From NCBI GenBank assembly GCA_050945515.1, contig JBMNTB010000012.1, positions 1 to 59,026 of the forward strand: DNA of 59,026 bases. Direction: 5' to 3'. The DNA is from UBA1046 sp050945515. GTDB taxonomy: Bacteria > Bacillota > Clostridia > Saccharofermentanales > DTU023. Positions 17,905 through 25,789 of this stretch are shown piece by piece (position 1 is the stretch's first letter; each line of letters opens with the position of its first letter). Under the pieces are notes generated by a model. The model saw nothing but the letters and a program-made list of their open reading frames with translations. It did not search any database and was not told the origin of the DNA. The translations under genes and the position numbers were made by a program.

Positions 17905-18912
17905 ATGAATAATAATGATAATACTAATAAAGGGCCTGTTTTGGAGCTGGATAATCTCCATGTACAGTATAAAAGTGAGGGAGTCATCGTAAAGGCGGTA
18001 AATGGTGTTTCCTTGAAACTCGGAAAACAAGAGACGATAGGGCTGGTGGGCGAAACCGGTGCCGGCAAGACAACTACTGCATTAGCTATTCTGCAACTGC
18101 TTCCTGAAGCCACAGGTTCTATAACGCAGGGTGATGTCATATACGAGGGTGAGAGTCTTCTTAGCAAATCCAATACCGAGCTAAGGGCTATTCGTGGCGG
18201 ACTCATTTCGATGATTTTCCAGGATCCTATGACCGCTCTAAATCCGATTAAAACGGTTGGAGAGCAAATTCTTGAAACTCTTGTCATTCATAACTACGAT
18301 AATAAAGATAAGTCGCAATTAGATAGTAAAGTTGATGAGATATTGGAACTAGTGGGCATAGAGGCTAAACGTAAAGATGAATACCCTCACCAGTTCTCCG
18401 GCGGTATGAAACAGCGAGTGCTGATTGCTATAGCTTTAGCATGCCAGCCTGAGGTGCTGATAGCTGATGAGCCAACAACTGCCCTGGATGTTACGATTCA
18501 GGCACAGGTACTGGCACTGATTGATAATCTTAAGGAAAAGCTTGGAACTTCAGTAATTCTTATCACGCATGATCTGGGAGTTGTAGCTCAGACCTGCGAC
18601 AAGGTTGCAGTAATGTACGCGGGGGAGATAATTGAGGAGGGAACCGTTGAGGATATATTTGATAGGGAAAGACCTCATCATCCTTATACCATAGGACTAT
18701 TTAACTCTATTCCGAAATTAGACGATGAAAGCACCAGACTCAGTCCCATCGATGGCTTAATGCCGGACCCCACTGCTCTTCCTGAGGGGTGCTCATTTTA
18801 TCCCAGGTGTAAACAATGCATGGATATTTGTATAAAAGAGCATCCGCAGGTTTTCCACGAGCAGGGAGAACACAAGGTAAGATGTCATCTTTTCAGAGGA
18901 GGTGAGATCTAA
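17905..18912 (+). CDS. ABC transporter ATP-binding protein, DppD/OppD-like
   Basis: Nucleotide-binding subunit of the importer. Walker A is GETGAGKT at residues 49-56, the signature is FSGGMKQR, Walker B is VLIADEP followed by TTALD, and the H-loop is in ILITHDLG. The C-terminal oligopeptide/dipeptide domain has the CSFYPRC...C...C region, cysteine-rich and iron-sulfur-like as in this subfamily. The Walker A motif has Thr and Ala where most members have Ser and Ser; both are tolerated. The start ATG 17905 is preferred over TTG 17899 because AAGG lies nine bases before it. It overlaps the next gene by one base. Confidence 0.92.
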   Translation: MNNNDNTNKGPVLELDNLHVQYKSEGVIVKAVNGVSLKLGKQETIGLVGETGAGKTTTALAILQLLPEATGSITQGDVIYEGESLLSKSNTELRAIRGGLISMIFQDPMTALNPIKTVGEQILETLVIHNYDNKDKSQLDSKVDEILELVGIEAKRKDEYPHQFSGGMKQRVLIAIALACQPEVLIADEPTTALDVTIQAQVLALIDNLKEKLGTSVILITHDLGVVAQTCDKVAVMYAGEIIEEGTVEDIFDRERPHHPYTIGLFNSIPKLDDESTRLSPIDGLMPDPTALPEGCSFYPRCKQCMDICIKEHPQVFHEQGEHKVRCHLFRGGEI

Positions 18913-19859
18913 TGGCAACACTTATAAAAACAGTCGACCTAAAAAAATACTTCAAAGTCGGTAATGGTTATCTTCATGCTGTAGATAATGTTAATTTAGA
19001 AATACCGGCAGGTAATACACTGGGTGTTGTAGGCGAATCCGGTTGTGGTAAATCAACATTGGGAAGAACAATCATACGCCTGTTGGATGCCACCTCCGGG
19101 TCAGTATATTTCGAAGGACAGGACATTAGCAAAGTCAAAGGACGTGAGTTTGATAAAATTCGGCGTCAGATGCAGATTATCTTTCAGGATCCCTTTTCTT
19201 GCCTGAATCCCAGAATGCCCGTATATAAACTGATAGCAGAGCCTTTGGAAATCTATCGTGTGTATAAAAACACTGCAGATCAAAATAAGCGTGTTCTTCA
19301 ACTGATGGATACTGTAGGCCTTGCCAGAAGGTTTATCAACTCATATCCTCATGAGATGGACGGCGGTCGTCGCCAGAGAGTTGGTGTAGCCAGGGCCTTG
19401 GCTCTCAATCCCAAATTCATTGTCTGCGATGAACCTGTTTCTGCACTCGATGTATCTATACAGGCTCAAATCCTAAATCTTCTAATGGATCTTCAGGATG
19501 AACTCAAGTTGACATATCTGTTTATTACTCACGATCTACTTGTAGTAAGGCATATATCGGATGAGATAGCAGTAATGTATTTAGGGCAATGTATTGAAAA
19601 ATCTCCATCTAATGAGCTTTTCAAGAACCCTCTTCATCCATATACCAAGGCGCTATTGTCCGCTATCCCGCTCCCTGACCTGAGCCAGAGAAAGAAGCCT
19701 GTCATACTTCAAGGAGAGGTGTCCTCTCCGATCAACCCCAAGCCGGGCTGTAGGTTTGCTAACCGCTGTAACTATCGTACAGAGGCATGCACAAAAGCCG
19801 ATTATCCTTTAAAGGAGGTCACGCCCGGACATTTCGTAGCCTGCGAGCTATACAAATAG
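18912..19859 (+). CDS. ABC transporter ATP-binding protein, DppF/OppF-like
   Basis: Second nucleotide-binding subunit. Walker A is GESGCGKS at residues 41-48, Walker B is FIVCDEPVSALD, and the H-loop is LFITHDL. The ABC signature reads MDGGRRQR instead of the usual FSGGQRQR: the conserved serine is replaced by aspartate. I recall DGGRRQR variants in other clostridial OppF proteins, so this need not be inactivating, but it makes the two ATP sites unequal. The C-terminal domain keeps the CRFANRC...C...C cysteines. Its ATG overlaps the TAA of the preceding gene. This is the last gene of the methyl-transfer and transport operon; hairpins follow. Confidence 0.92.
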   Translation: MATLIKTVDLKKYFKVGNGYLHAVDNVNLEIPAGNTLGVVGESGCGKSTLGRTIIRLLDATSGSVYFEGQDISKVKGREFDKIRRQMQIIFQDPFSCLNPRMPVYKLIAEPLEIYRVYKNTADQNKRVLQLMDTVGLARRFINSYPHEMDGGRRQRVGVARALALNPKFIVCDEPVSALDVSIQAQILNLLMDLQDELKLTYLFITHDLLVVRHISDEIAVMYLGQCIEKSPSNELFKNPLHPYTKALLSAIPLPDLSQRKKPVILQGEVSSPINPKPGCRFANRCNYRTEACTKADYPLKEVTPGHFVACELYK

Positions 19860-19945
19860 TTCATGTGGAACGGTGGAATTGTTGAGCCGTAATAACTTAT
19901 CTGTTATGGCTCCAACACCACCGAACCTCATAGTGTTATACAAGG

Positions 19946-19987
19946 AAAACGGCTTTGCTAATCTAAGAATGTCCGCAAGGCCGTTTT
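19946..19987 (+). terminator. Terminator at the end of the transport operon
   Basis: AAAACGGCTTTGC (19946-19958) pairs with GCAAGGCCGTTTT (19975-19987), with a G-T pair and a small mismatch, ending in T. A second imperfect long hairpin lies just before it: CGGTGG...GTTGAGCC with GGCTCCAAC...CCACCG, about 19871-19924. Between 19988 and 20090 I see no gene. Confidence 0.7.
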
Positions 19988-20090
19988 ATAATTGTATGTG
20001 AAATGAACTTGTTGGTTCTCGTCTGGGTGATTTGAGAGATGAATGGTGTTTACATGATGAAGAATAGAAGCAGCACGTGATTCAGCTAGT

Positions 20091-20175
20091 GAAAGAGAAA
20101 ACTGCCCATGAAAAAGGCAGTTTTCCGCAACTACACTAATATTTCAATCCACACAAAACAAGTTTGTGAAATTTG
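20091..20175 (-). ncRNA. Putative crRNA-like regulatory RNA (CreR/CreA-like) facing away from cas2
   Basis: Seen on the minus strand, in order: a promoter (20210-20182), then a 32-base degenerate repeat (20172-20141), then a spacer-like stretch from 20140, then a hairpin with a U-rich tail (20125-20091). The degenerate repeat ends in TGGATTGAAAT, identical to the last 11 bases of the array repeat. This is the length of the 5' handle left by Cas5c processing in characterised type I-C systems. Before it, CACAAA-CTTGT-TTTGTG forms a 6-bp stem with 5-base loop, the geometry of the array repeat with different bases. The next 17 bases, ATTAGTGTAGTTGCGGA, match the cas leader site with one mismatch at position 7. 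Known CreA/CreR RNAs have this layout and let Cascade repress a promoter. Expression and function here are inferred. Confidence 0.75.
20097..20125 (-). terminator. Terminator of the crRNA-like RNA
   Basis: On the minus strand GAAAACTGCC (20125-20116) pairs perfectly with GGCAGTTTTC (20106-20097) around a 9-base loop, followed by TCTTTC. The 3' arm itself ends in TTTTC. It could also stop transcripts on the plus strand, where TTTTCC follows. Confidence 0.65.
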
Positions 20176-20181
20176 ATTAGT

Positions 20182-20210
20182 ATCATAAGCAAGATTCTTG
20201 AGTTAAGCAA
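20182..20210 (-). promoter_or_regulatory. Promoter for the crRNA-like RNA
   Basis: Minus strand: TTGCTT (20210-20205), exactly 17 bases, then TATGAT (20187-20182). Seven bases past the -10 the start point falls at about 20175, three bases before the first base of the degenerate repeat. The transcript would therefore begin almost exactly at the repeat. Confidence 0.6.
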
Positions 20211-20226
20211 GCTGAAAATTTACTTG

Positions 20227-20271
20227 TTGTCAAATTGATTAATATGATGTATCATCAGAAAGGTATATAAT
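20227..20271 (+). promoter_or_regulatory. cas operon promoter region
   Basis: TTGTCA (20227-20232) and TATCAT (20250-20255) are 17 bases apart, predicting a start near 20262. A perfect TATAAT also lies at 20266-20271, but with a poor -35 (TATGAT, 17 bases upstream). Its start would be near 20278. Both place the crRNA-like target site inside the first 40 transcribed bases. The -35 box lies 17 bases from that of the divergent small-RNA promoter. Confidence 0.65.
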
Positions 20272-20281
20272 AATTAGTTGC

Positions 20282-20301
20282 TCCGCAACTAGACTAATAA
20301 A
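20282..20301 (-). promoter_or_regulatory. Predicted target (protospacer-like) site of the crRNA-like RNA in the cas leader
   Basis: Read on the minus strand, 20298-20282 is ATTAGTCTAGTTGCGGA, identical to the spacer-like part of the small RNA except position 7 (C for G). The three bases 5' of it are TTT, one base from the type I-C PAM TTC. It lies between the cas promoter and the cas2 ribosome site (AGGAG at 20308). Bound Cascade there would block transcription. Matching stops after 17 bases, too short for the full R-loop usually needed for Cas3 cleavage. Confidence 0.7.
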
Positions 20302-20317
20302 GATATTAGGAGCGAAT

Positions 20318-20611
20318 ATGGTTGTCTTAATTTGCTATGATGTATCTATTGTTCACGAAAAAGGCGCACGCCGATTAAGGCGTGTAGCTAATGTATGTAA
20401 GGATTATGGCCAGAGAGTTCAGAATTCAGTGTTTGAATGCAAAGTTGATCCAGCGCAGTGGGCTGTTCTCAAGTGCAGATTAAGTAAGGAAATTGACGAA
20501 GACGCGGATAGTCTTCGCTTTTATTTTCTTGGGAAAAATTGGGAAAAGAAAATAGAAAAGATGGGTAGGAGTACATCTTATAACCCAGATTCAGATTCCA
20601 TCATCTTCTAA
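20318..20611 (+). CDS. cas2: CRISPR-associated endonuclease Cas2 (type I-C)
   Basis: 97 residues of the Cas2 ferredoxin-like fold. It begins MVVLICYDVS with the conserved metal-binding Asp8, has RRLRRVANVCKDYGQRVQNSVFEC (recognition helix and second strand, split here by function) at about 18-42, and RFYFLGKNW near 68-76. Cas2 dimers bridge two Cas1 dimers during spacer capture. The ATG has AGGAG five bases upstream. In standard type I-C operons cas2 is last, after cas1. Here it is first, directly before cas3, and the array follows cas1. It is therefore the gene closest to the promoter and to the predicted regulatory site. Confidence 0.95.
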   Translation: MVVLICYDVSIVHEKGARRLRRVANVCKDYGQRVQNSVFECKVDPAQWAVLKCRLSKEIDEDADSLRFYFLGKNWEKKIEKMGRSTSYNPDSDSIIF

Positions 20612-20670
20612 ACAGGAAGGAGGAATGAGTAATAGCAAAGTTTGCGCGTTTAGATAGAGACAGAAAACAG

Positions 20671-23115
20671 TTGTTAAAAGATCATATTTCAGGAGTTGCC
20701 GAGCGGTGTTTGAGCTATGCGCCTCAGGGATGGTCCGCGTCTTGCCAGTTACTGGGGACTCTTCATGATATGGGTAAATATAGTAGTAGCTGGCAGTCTT
20801 ATCTAGCAATGGATGACAGGAAGAGGAAGATCCCTCATTCCCCTTATGGTGCATATGATCTTACTCAGCTGGTGGTTCAGGATCAGAGTGTCTCTCAATT
20901 TCTGTTTATGGATGTTCTTGCTCAGGTGATTAGCTCTCACCACGGACTGAGGGATGCTTTGACGCTTAATGGTGATGCAGCGATAAAAGGGAACAGAGAG
21001 AGATTCTTACAAACATACGGAGCAGATTACCAAGAGATCCGTGGTTTGTTCTACGCAGATTTTGACGAGAAGCAAATGAAGCAAATGGCTCAATCAAGTC
21101 AAGACGAATTTCTTCAGTTTTATCGTTGCGTAAAACAAAAAGAAAAGGAGTGCAGAACCCCGTGGGCGTTTACGGCAGGCTGTTTAACAAGAATTCTTTT
21201 GTCTGTATTGATCGATTCAGACTGGAGTGACGCAGCTTCCTTCTTTTCTCAAACGGAGGAGAAATGGCAAAAAATCAGAGATAGTTTCTCGTGGAAGCCT
21301 ATGATTGAATCTTTGGAAAGGGAGTTAGCAGGTTTTACGAAGGAGACTGAAATCAACAAAATACGGGCATTAATTTCAGAGGAGTGTAAAATTGCTTCCT
21401 CCAGAGAAACTGGAATCTACCGTCTTAATGTTCCCACAGGTGGCGGGAAAACGCTTTCCGTGATGATGTTTGCTTTACACCACGCTCAAGAATATGGTAA
21501 AGAACGAATCATCTATACTGCTCCTTTCAAATCCATTATTGATCAGACGGCAAAAGAATATCGAAAAAAACTTCTTGCCGGTATTTGTGCTGATGATCAG
21601 CGATGGTTGCTCACGGAACATCACGGGGACGTCATTCATGACATGCAGTCAGATTCTGCGGAAGATAATGAAATGTATCAGTTTCTTATTGATACCTGGA
21701 GCTCTCCCGTAGTTCTTACAACACTTGTCCAGTTATTAAACACTCTATTCAGCGACAATAAGGCGTCTATCAGGAGGCTACATACACTTTGTAACTCAGT
21801 TCTGATTATTGATGAGTATCAGGCGATGCCCAAGACGTGTGTGACAATCGCCAACACTTTTTTTAATGTTTTGTCAGCCTATTTTAATACGACAGTTGTT
21901 TTGTGTACGGCAACTCAACCTCCCTTCCAAGCAGAAATTCAAAATGATCATAACCGATATAAGGTAGAAAAAATCAACTATGCCGAGGCAGCAGACCTGG
22001 TTGATGATTTCAGCAATGAAAAGTGTTTCCAGCGGACACAGGTTGTTTTTGTCAATCCGGAGCGGCCGTGGCTGGTAAATGATCTCACAGATTTCATCTA
22101 CCAACGGATATCAGAAACAGATTCTGTTTTAACCATTTTGAATACCAGAGCCGCGGTACAGACACTTTATGCTGAAGTATCCAGAAGATATGCAGGAGAT
22201 GAGAATGTAAGAGTTGTTGTACTTAGCAATAGTATGATACCGGTTCACAGGAAAAAGCAGATCCAGATGATTGAAGATGCTTTAGCGGAAAACGCAATTG
22301 GACTTACAAAGCAAAAACTACTAGTGATCAGTACCAGTTTAATCGAAGCGGGTGTGAATGTTTCCTTTGGGGAAGTCATTCGTTCGCTTGCGGGATTAGA
22401 CTCTATTGCTCAGGCGGCGGGGAGATGTAATCGTCACCAAGAGAGTATTACCCGTGGAAAGGTCTGGATTGTTCACTTAGTACGCGAATGGGAAAATGTG
22501 GATCGAATGGAAGATGTTAAGGTGGCACAGGAGGTGTCGCTGGCGATTCACCATCATTACAATAAGTATCCTGATTATTATGACGAAGAGATCATTGGGA
22601 AGAAAGCCCTTGACCGATATTTTATTGAATATTACTCCCGACTTGCAAGAAAAACACACTATATGCTTCGAGTGAATGGTGTGGATTGTACTTTGTATGA
22701 TCTTCTCAGCTCAAATCAAGCAGGTTGTACGAAATATGCTTATTATTCAAAAAAGAAAAATCCTGGACAAGCTCTGAATCAGGCTTTTCTTACAGCTGGT
22801 GAAAACTTTGAAGCGATTCAGGACGATACAGTACGACTCTTTGTACCGTGGAAAAAAGAGGGCCGGGAATTAGAAGTAAAATTGAATACAAATACGGTAA
22901 TAGATCATTACTTTGATCTTTTTAAACAGGTTGAACAGTATTCTATTGGCATCAGCCAATACTTATACCAAATACTAAAGGAGAAAGGAGCGGTGTGTAC
23001 GATTCTTGACGGCAAGATAAACATCTTACTCCCGACATATTACGATGATATTCAAGGGCTTATCCTGGAACCAAATCTGATGCCTGGGATAATAAATGGA
23101 AAGGAGATTTTATGA
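20671..23115 (+). CDS. cas3: CRISPR-associated helicase-nuclease Cas3 (type I-C)
   Basis: Degrades target DNA after Cascade binding. The N-terminal HD nuclease has the LHDMGKYSS motif at about 31-39 and SSHHG near 90-95. The helicase has Walker A PTGGGKT near residue 256, a DEYQ box near 380, TATQP, and motif VI QAAGRCNRH. The start is uncertain. The first normal start in frame is TTG 20671, without a ribosome site. A perfect AAGGAGG lies at 20617-20623, and the protein-like frame (IAKFARLDRDRKQ) is open from 20629, but that frame has only GTA and ATA (20632) at the right distance. The ATG at 20625 is in another frame and meets a stop after ten codons. A rare AUA start, a one-base indel or frameshifting would explain it. 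It overlaps cas5c by four bases. Confidence 0.93.
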   Translation: MLKDHISGVAERCLSYAPQGWSASCQLLGTLHDMGKYSSSWQSYLAMDDRKRKIPHSPYGAYDLTQLVVQDQSVSQFLFMDVLAQVISSHHGLRDALTLNGDAAIKGNRERFLQTYGADYQEIRGLFYADFDEKQMKQMAQSSQDEFLQFYRCVKQKEKECRTPWAFTAGCLTRILLSVLIDSDWSDAASFFSQTEEKWQKIRDSFSWKPMIESLERELAGFTKETEINKIRALISEECKIASSRETGIYRLNVPTGGGKTLSVMMFALHHAQEYGKERIIYTAPFKSIIDQTAKEYRKKLLAGICADDQRWLLTEHHGDVIHDMQSDSAEDNEMYQFLIDTWSSPVVLTTLVQLLNTLFSDNKASIRRLHTLCNSVLIIDEYQAMPKTCVTIANTFFNVLSAYFNTTVVLCTATQPPFQAEIQNDHNRYKVEKINYAEAADLVDDFSNEKCFQRTQVVFVNPERPWLVNDLTDFIYQRISETDSVLTILNTRAAVQTLYAEVSRRYAGDENVRVVVLSNSMIPVHRKKQIQMIEDALAENAIGLTKQKLLVISTSLIEAGVNVSFGEVIRSLAGLDSIAQAAGRCNRHQESITRGKVWIVHLVREWENVDRMEDVKVAQEVSLAIHHHYNKYPDYYDEEIIGKKALDRYFIEYYSRLARKTHYMLRVNGVDCTLYDLLSSNQAGCTKYAYYSKKKNPGQALNQAFLTAGENFEAIQDDTVRLFVPWKKEGRELEVKLNTNTVIDHYFDLFKQVEQYSIGISQYLYQILKEKGAVCTILDGKINILLPTYYDDIQGLILEPNLMPGIINGKEIL

Positions 23116-23834
23116 AAAGGTCCAGCTTATTTTCATATCGAATAAGCGGCAGAAGAGCCTTGTTTTCTGATCCTATCAATCGTGTGGGAGGTGAAAAAAT
23201 GACTTACCATCTGCCCACTTATCAAGCATTGAAGGGAATTACGGAGTCTATTTACTGGAAACCTTCACTCATCTGGTATGTACACAGAGTCAGAGTGATG
23301 AAACAGATCCAGACGGAATCAATAGGTGTCAGACCGATCAAGTACAATTCTAACTCAAATGATTTGGCTTTTTACACGTATTTGAAAGATGTTCAGTACA
23401 AAGTGGAAGTCTATTTTGAATGGAATGAGAATCGAGAGAAGCTGAAATCTGATTGGAATCAGAAGAAACATGAGGAAATCTTTGCCAGAGCCCTTGCTAA
23501 AGGAGGGCGGCGCGACATTTTTCTCGGTGCCAGGGAATGTCAGGCGTATGTGGAACCCTGCTGCTTTGAAGAAGAATCCGGAGACTACGATGAGATTGAC
23601 CGCTTAGACTTTGGTGTCCAGTTTCACAGTTTTATTTATCCGGATGAGCAAGAAGGGGCGCAGAATAGCTTAATCTCTCCCATTCAAGTTAATCTTTGGA
23701 AACCTGTTCTTACAAACGGTGTTCTGGTGTTTCCAAGACCGGATGAATGTGAGATTAACAGAGAACTTTCCGGACGTACGATCAAACAGTTTATGCCTGG
23801 AGAAAACTATTGTTTAGGGGAGGTGAGTGAATGA
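23112..23834 (+). CDS. cas5c: Cas5c/Cas5d, crRNA-processing Cascade subunit (type I-C)
   Basis: In type I-C this Cas5 replaces Cas6: it cuts the repeat at the base of its stem and stays on the 5' handle. The N-terminus FSYRISGRRALFSDPINRVGGEK and the run PTYQALKGITESIYWKP are typical of the family. Tyr48, Lys119 and His120 align by position with the Tyr46, Lys116 and His117 triad of the Bacillus halodurans enzyme. The start is ATG 23112 in an ATGA overlap with cas3; a later ATG at 23199 has a good ribosome site but would remove conserved residues. It overlaps cas8c by four bases. It would be the enzyme expected to process both the array transcript and the crRNA-like RNA upstream of cas2. Confidence 0.93.
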   Translation: MKRSSLFSYRISGRRALFSDPINRVGGEKMTYHLPTYQALKGITESIYWKPSLIWYVHRVRVMKQIQTESIGVRPIKYNSNSNDLAFYTYLKDVQYKVEVYFEWNENREKLKSDWNQKKHEEIFARALAKGGRRDIFLGARECQAYVEPCCFEEESGDYDEIDRLDFGVQFHSFIYPDEQEGAQNSLISPIQVNLWKPVLTNGVLVFPRPDECEINRELSGRTIKQFMPGENYCLGEVSE

Positions 23835-25789
23835 GCTGGCTGCAATCCCTGGCAGATACATATGATTATTTATATTCGGAAAATCTGAAAAACCCAGGAA
23901 GTGTAATGGGATTGACACCACCAGCTACCATTGAACAAAAATCCCAATTACAGATCACGTTAAACGAGGATTCGGAACTGGTTTTTGCAGGTCTGGTGGC
24001 TGATGATGAAGCAAGTACGGTTGTTCCTGCGACTGAAGCGTCCGCAAACCGGACAAGCGGGATCGTACCTCATCGTATTTTTGATAATTTGGAATATATG
24101 GCGGGAGACCTTGAGAAGTATTGGCCAGATAAAAAAGGCTGTCGTGAGAAAAGATTCGTTCCCTATATCCAAAATCTGAAAAAATGGCTGGACTATGATC
24201 AATTCAACCGTAACCTGCAAATCGTTTATGAGTATTTAGTGAAAGAAACACTGATAGAGGATTTAATCCGGCTTGGTTGTTTAAAGACTTTGGAGAACGG
24301 ACTTCTTGAGTCCGTCCAAAAACACCAAGGGTATACTGTTGATAAGTATTTCACCAGAATCAGTATTGACGTGGAGGGAGAGCAAGTGGATCTTTGGAGA
24401 GAACCAGCTTTCCTTCAGGCATACTCGCAATACTACATGAACGAAGAAGCTAGCTTTGGAAAAGACCTTTGCTATGTCAGTGGTAAAAACCTGCCAATTG
24501 CAACTTTGCATGGTAAGAATATACGCAGACCGGGGGATGGAGCAAAGCTGATTTCATCCAATGACTCTCAGAATTTTACGTATCGAGGACGATTTACAGA
24601 AGCTTCTGAAGCGGTGGGAATTTCCTATGAATTATCTGAAAAAGCGCACAGTGCACTGCGCTGGTTAATCAAAAGGCAAGCCTATAGACAAAATGATTAT
24701 GTTGTATTAGCTTATTCCAGCAAAGAAGAGCCCGTGCAGCCTTTTGGTGACACAGAAGAAATATGTGATTGCCTGCTGGATGCGATGGCAGCTTCAGATT
24801 TAGCTCCGACAGAAGTTTCCGCAGGTAAAAATTCTGCAGATGAGCTGCGACTGGCCATCAGAGGATACAAAAACCGACTCCAGGCGGATGAAAAAACGTC
24901 TTTGATTACATTAGATAACGCGACTCCAGGCAGATTAGCAATTCAGTATTTCCGGGAGTTTCATGCAGGAGAGTATCTGGAAAACATTTTATACTATCAC
25001 CAAACAATGCAATGGACACACCGATACAAAAAAGGAGCAGATGGGCACCTTCGGACATATGTCGGGACACCTTCAGCGCTAGAACTGATCAATCATGTAT
25101 TTGGTGTTGAAAGGTCGGGGTTCATGAAAGTTGGCAACGATCAGAATAAACTGCAAAACCAGCTTCTGCAAAGACTATTACCGCTCATCACTGAAAGGGG
25201 TAGAGTACCCAGAGATTTTATGAAATGCGCGTTTGAAAGTGCAATCACTCCGCTTGGTAAGTCTTACTATAACTGGCAAAAGTGTTTGTCCATCGCATGC
25301 GGCATAATTAAAAAATACTATATGGAGAGAAAAGGAGTTGAGTATCGGATGGCATTAGACAGAACGCTTCAGGACAGAAGCTACTTGTATGGAAGATTGC
25401 TTGCGATTGCAGAGAGGATTGAACGGGATGCGTACAAAAAAGACAATAGTGGTAATACCGTTGATCGCCAGACTAATGCAATGCGCTACATGAATGCGTT
25501 GGCAAAGCATCCCTATAGAACCTGGCCTCAGATAGAGATGAAACTTCAGCCTTACCTAAAAAGGCTAGAGTCGGGGAAACGAGTTTTTTATCAAAAAGAA
25601 CTGGGAGAGGTTATGCAGCTATTTGACCTCGAATCCTATCAATCAAACAAAGAGCTGGAAGGGACTTTTGTTCTTGGTTTCCACTGCCAGATTCAGAGTT
25701 ATTTTCAGAAAAAAGACAAAAATGATGAAGAAATCATTCTAGATGATAATCAAATAATAAAGGAGGATGAATATGAACAGGAAAATTGA
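23831..25789 (+). CDS. cas8c: Cas8c (Csd1), Cascade large subunit (type I-C)
   Basis: 652 residues. The start MSWLQSLADTYDYL is the usual Csd1 N-terminus. The large subunit recognises the PAM and holds the displaced strand; in type I-C an internal start within this gene produces the small subunit Cas11c. A candidate internal start is the ATG in the second half, around residues 500-520 (YMERKGVEYRMALD), but I cannot choose one with certainty. It begins in an ATGA overlap with cas5c and ends 17 bases inside the cas7 gene, with the cas7 ribosome site inside its last codons. Confidence 0.92.
   Translation: MSWLQSLADTYDYLYSENLKNPGSVMGLTPPATIEQKSQLQITLNEDSELVFAGLVADDEASTVVPATEASANRTSGIVPHRIFDNLEYMAGDLEKYWPDKKGCREKRFVPYIQNLKKWLDYDQFNRNLQIVYEYLVKETLIEDLIRLGCLKTLENGLLESVQKHQGYTVDKYFTRISIDVEGEQVDLWREPAFLQAYSQYYMNEEASFGKDLCYVSGKNLPIATLHGKNIRRPGDGAKLISSNDSQNFTYRGRFTEASEAVGISYELSEKAHSALRWLIKRQAYRQNDYVVLAYSSKEEPVQPFGDTEEICDCLLDAMAASDLAPTEVSAGKNSADELRLAIRGYKNRLQADEKTSLITLDNATPGRLAIQYFREFHAGEYLENILYYHQTMQWTHRYKKGADGHLRTYVGTPSALELINHVFGVERSGFMKVGNDQNKLQNQLLQRLLPLITERGRVPRDFMKCAFESAITPLGKSYYNWQKCLSIACGIIKKYYMERKGVEYRMALDRTLQDRSYLYGRLLAIAERIERDAYKKDNSGNTVDRQTNAMRYMNALAKHPYRTWPQIEMKLQPYLKRLESGKRVFYQKELGEVMQLFDLESYQSNKELEGTFVLGFHCQIQSYFQKKDKNDEEIILDDNQIIKEDEYEQEN

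Noticed and set aside
23199..23201. Internal ATG with good ribosome site as cas5c start
   Set aside because: It would remove the conserved N-terminal strand (ALFSDPINRVGGEK) that family members carry.
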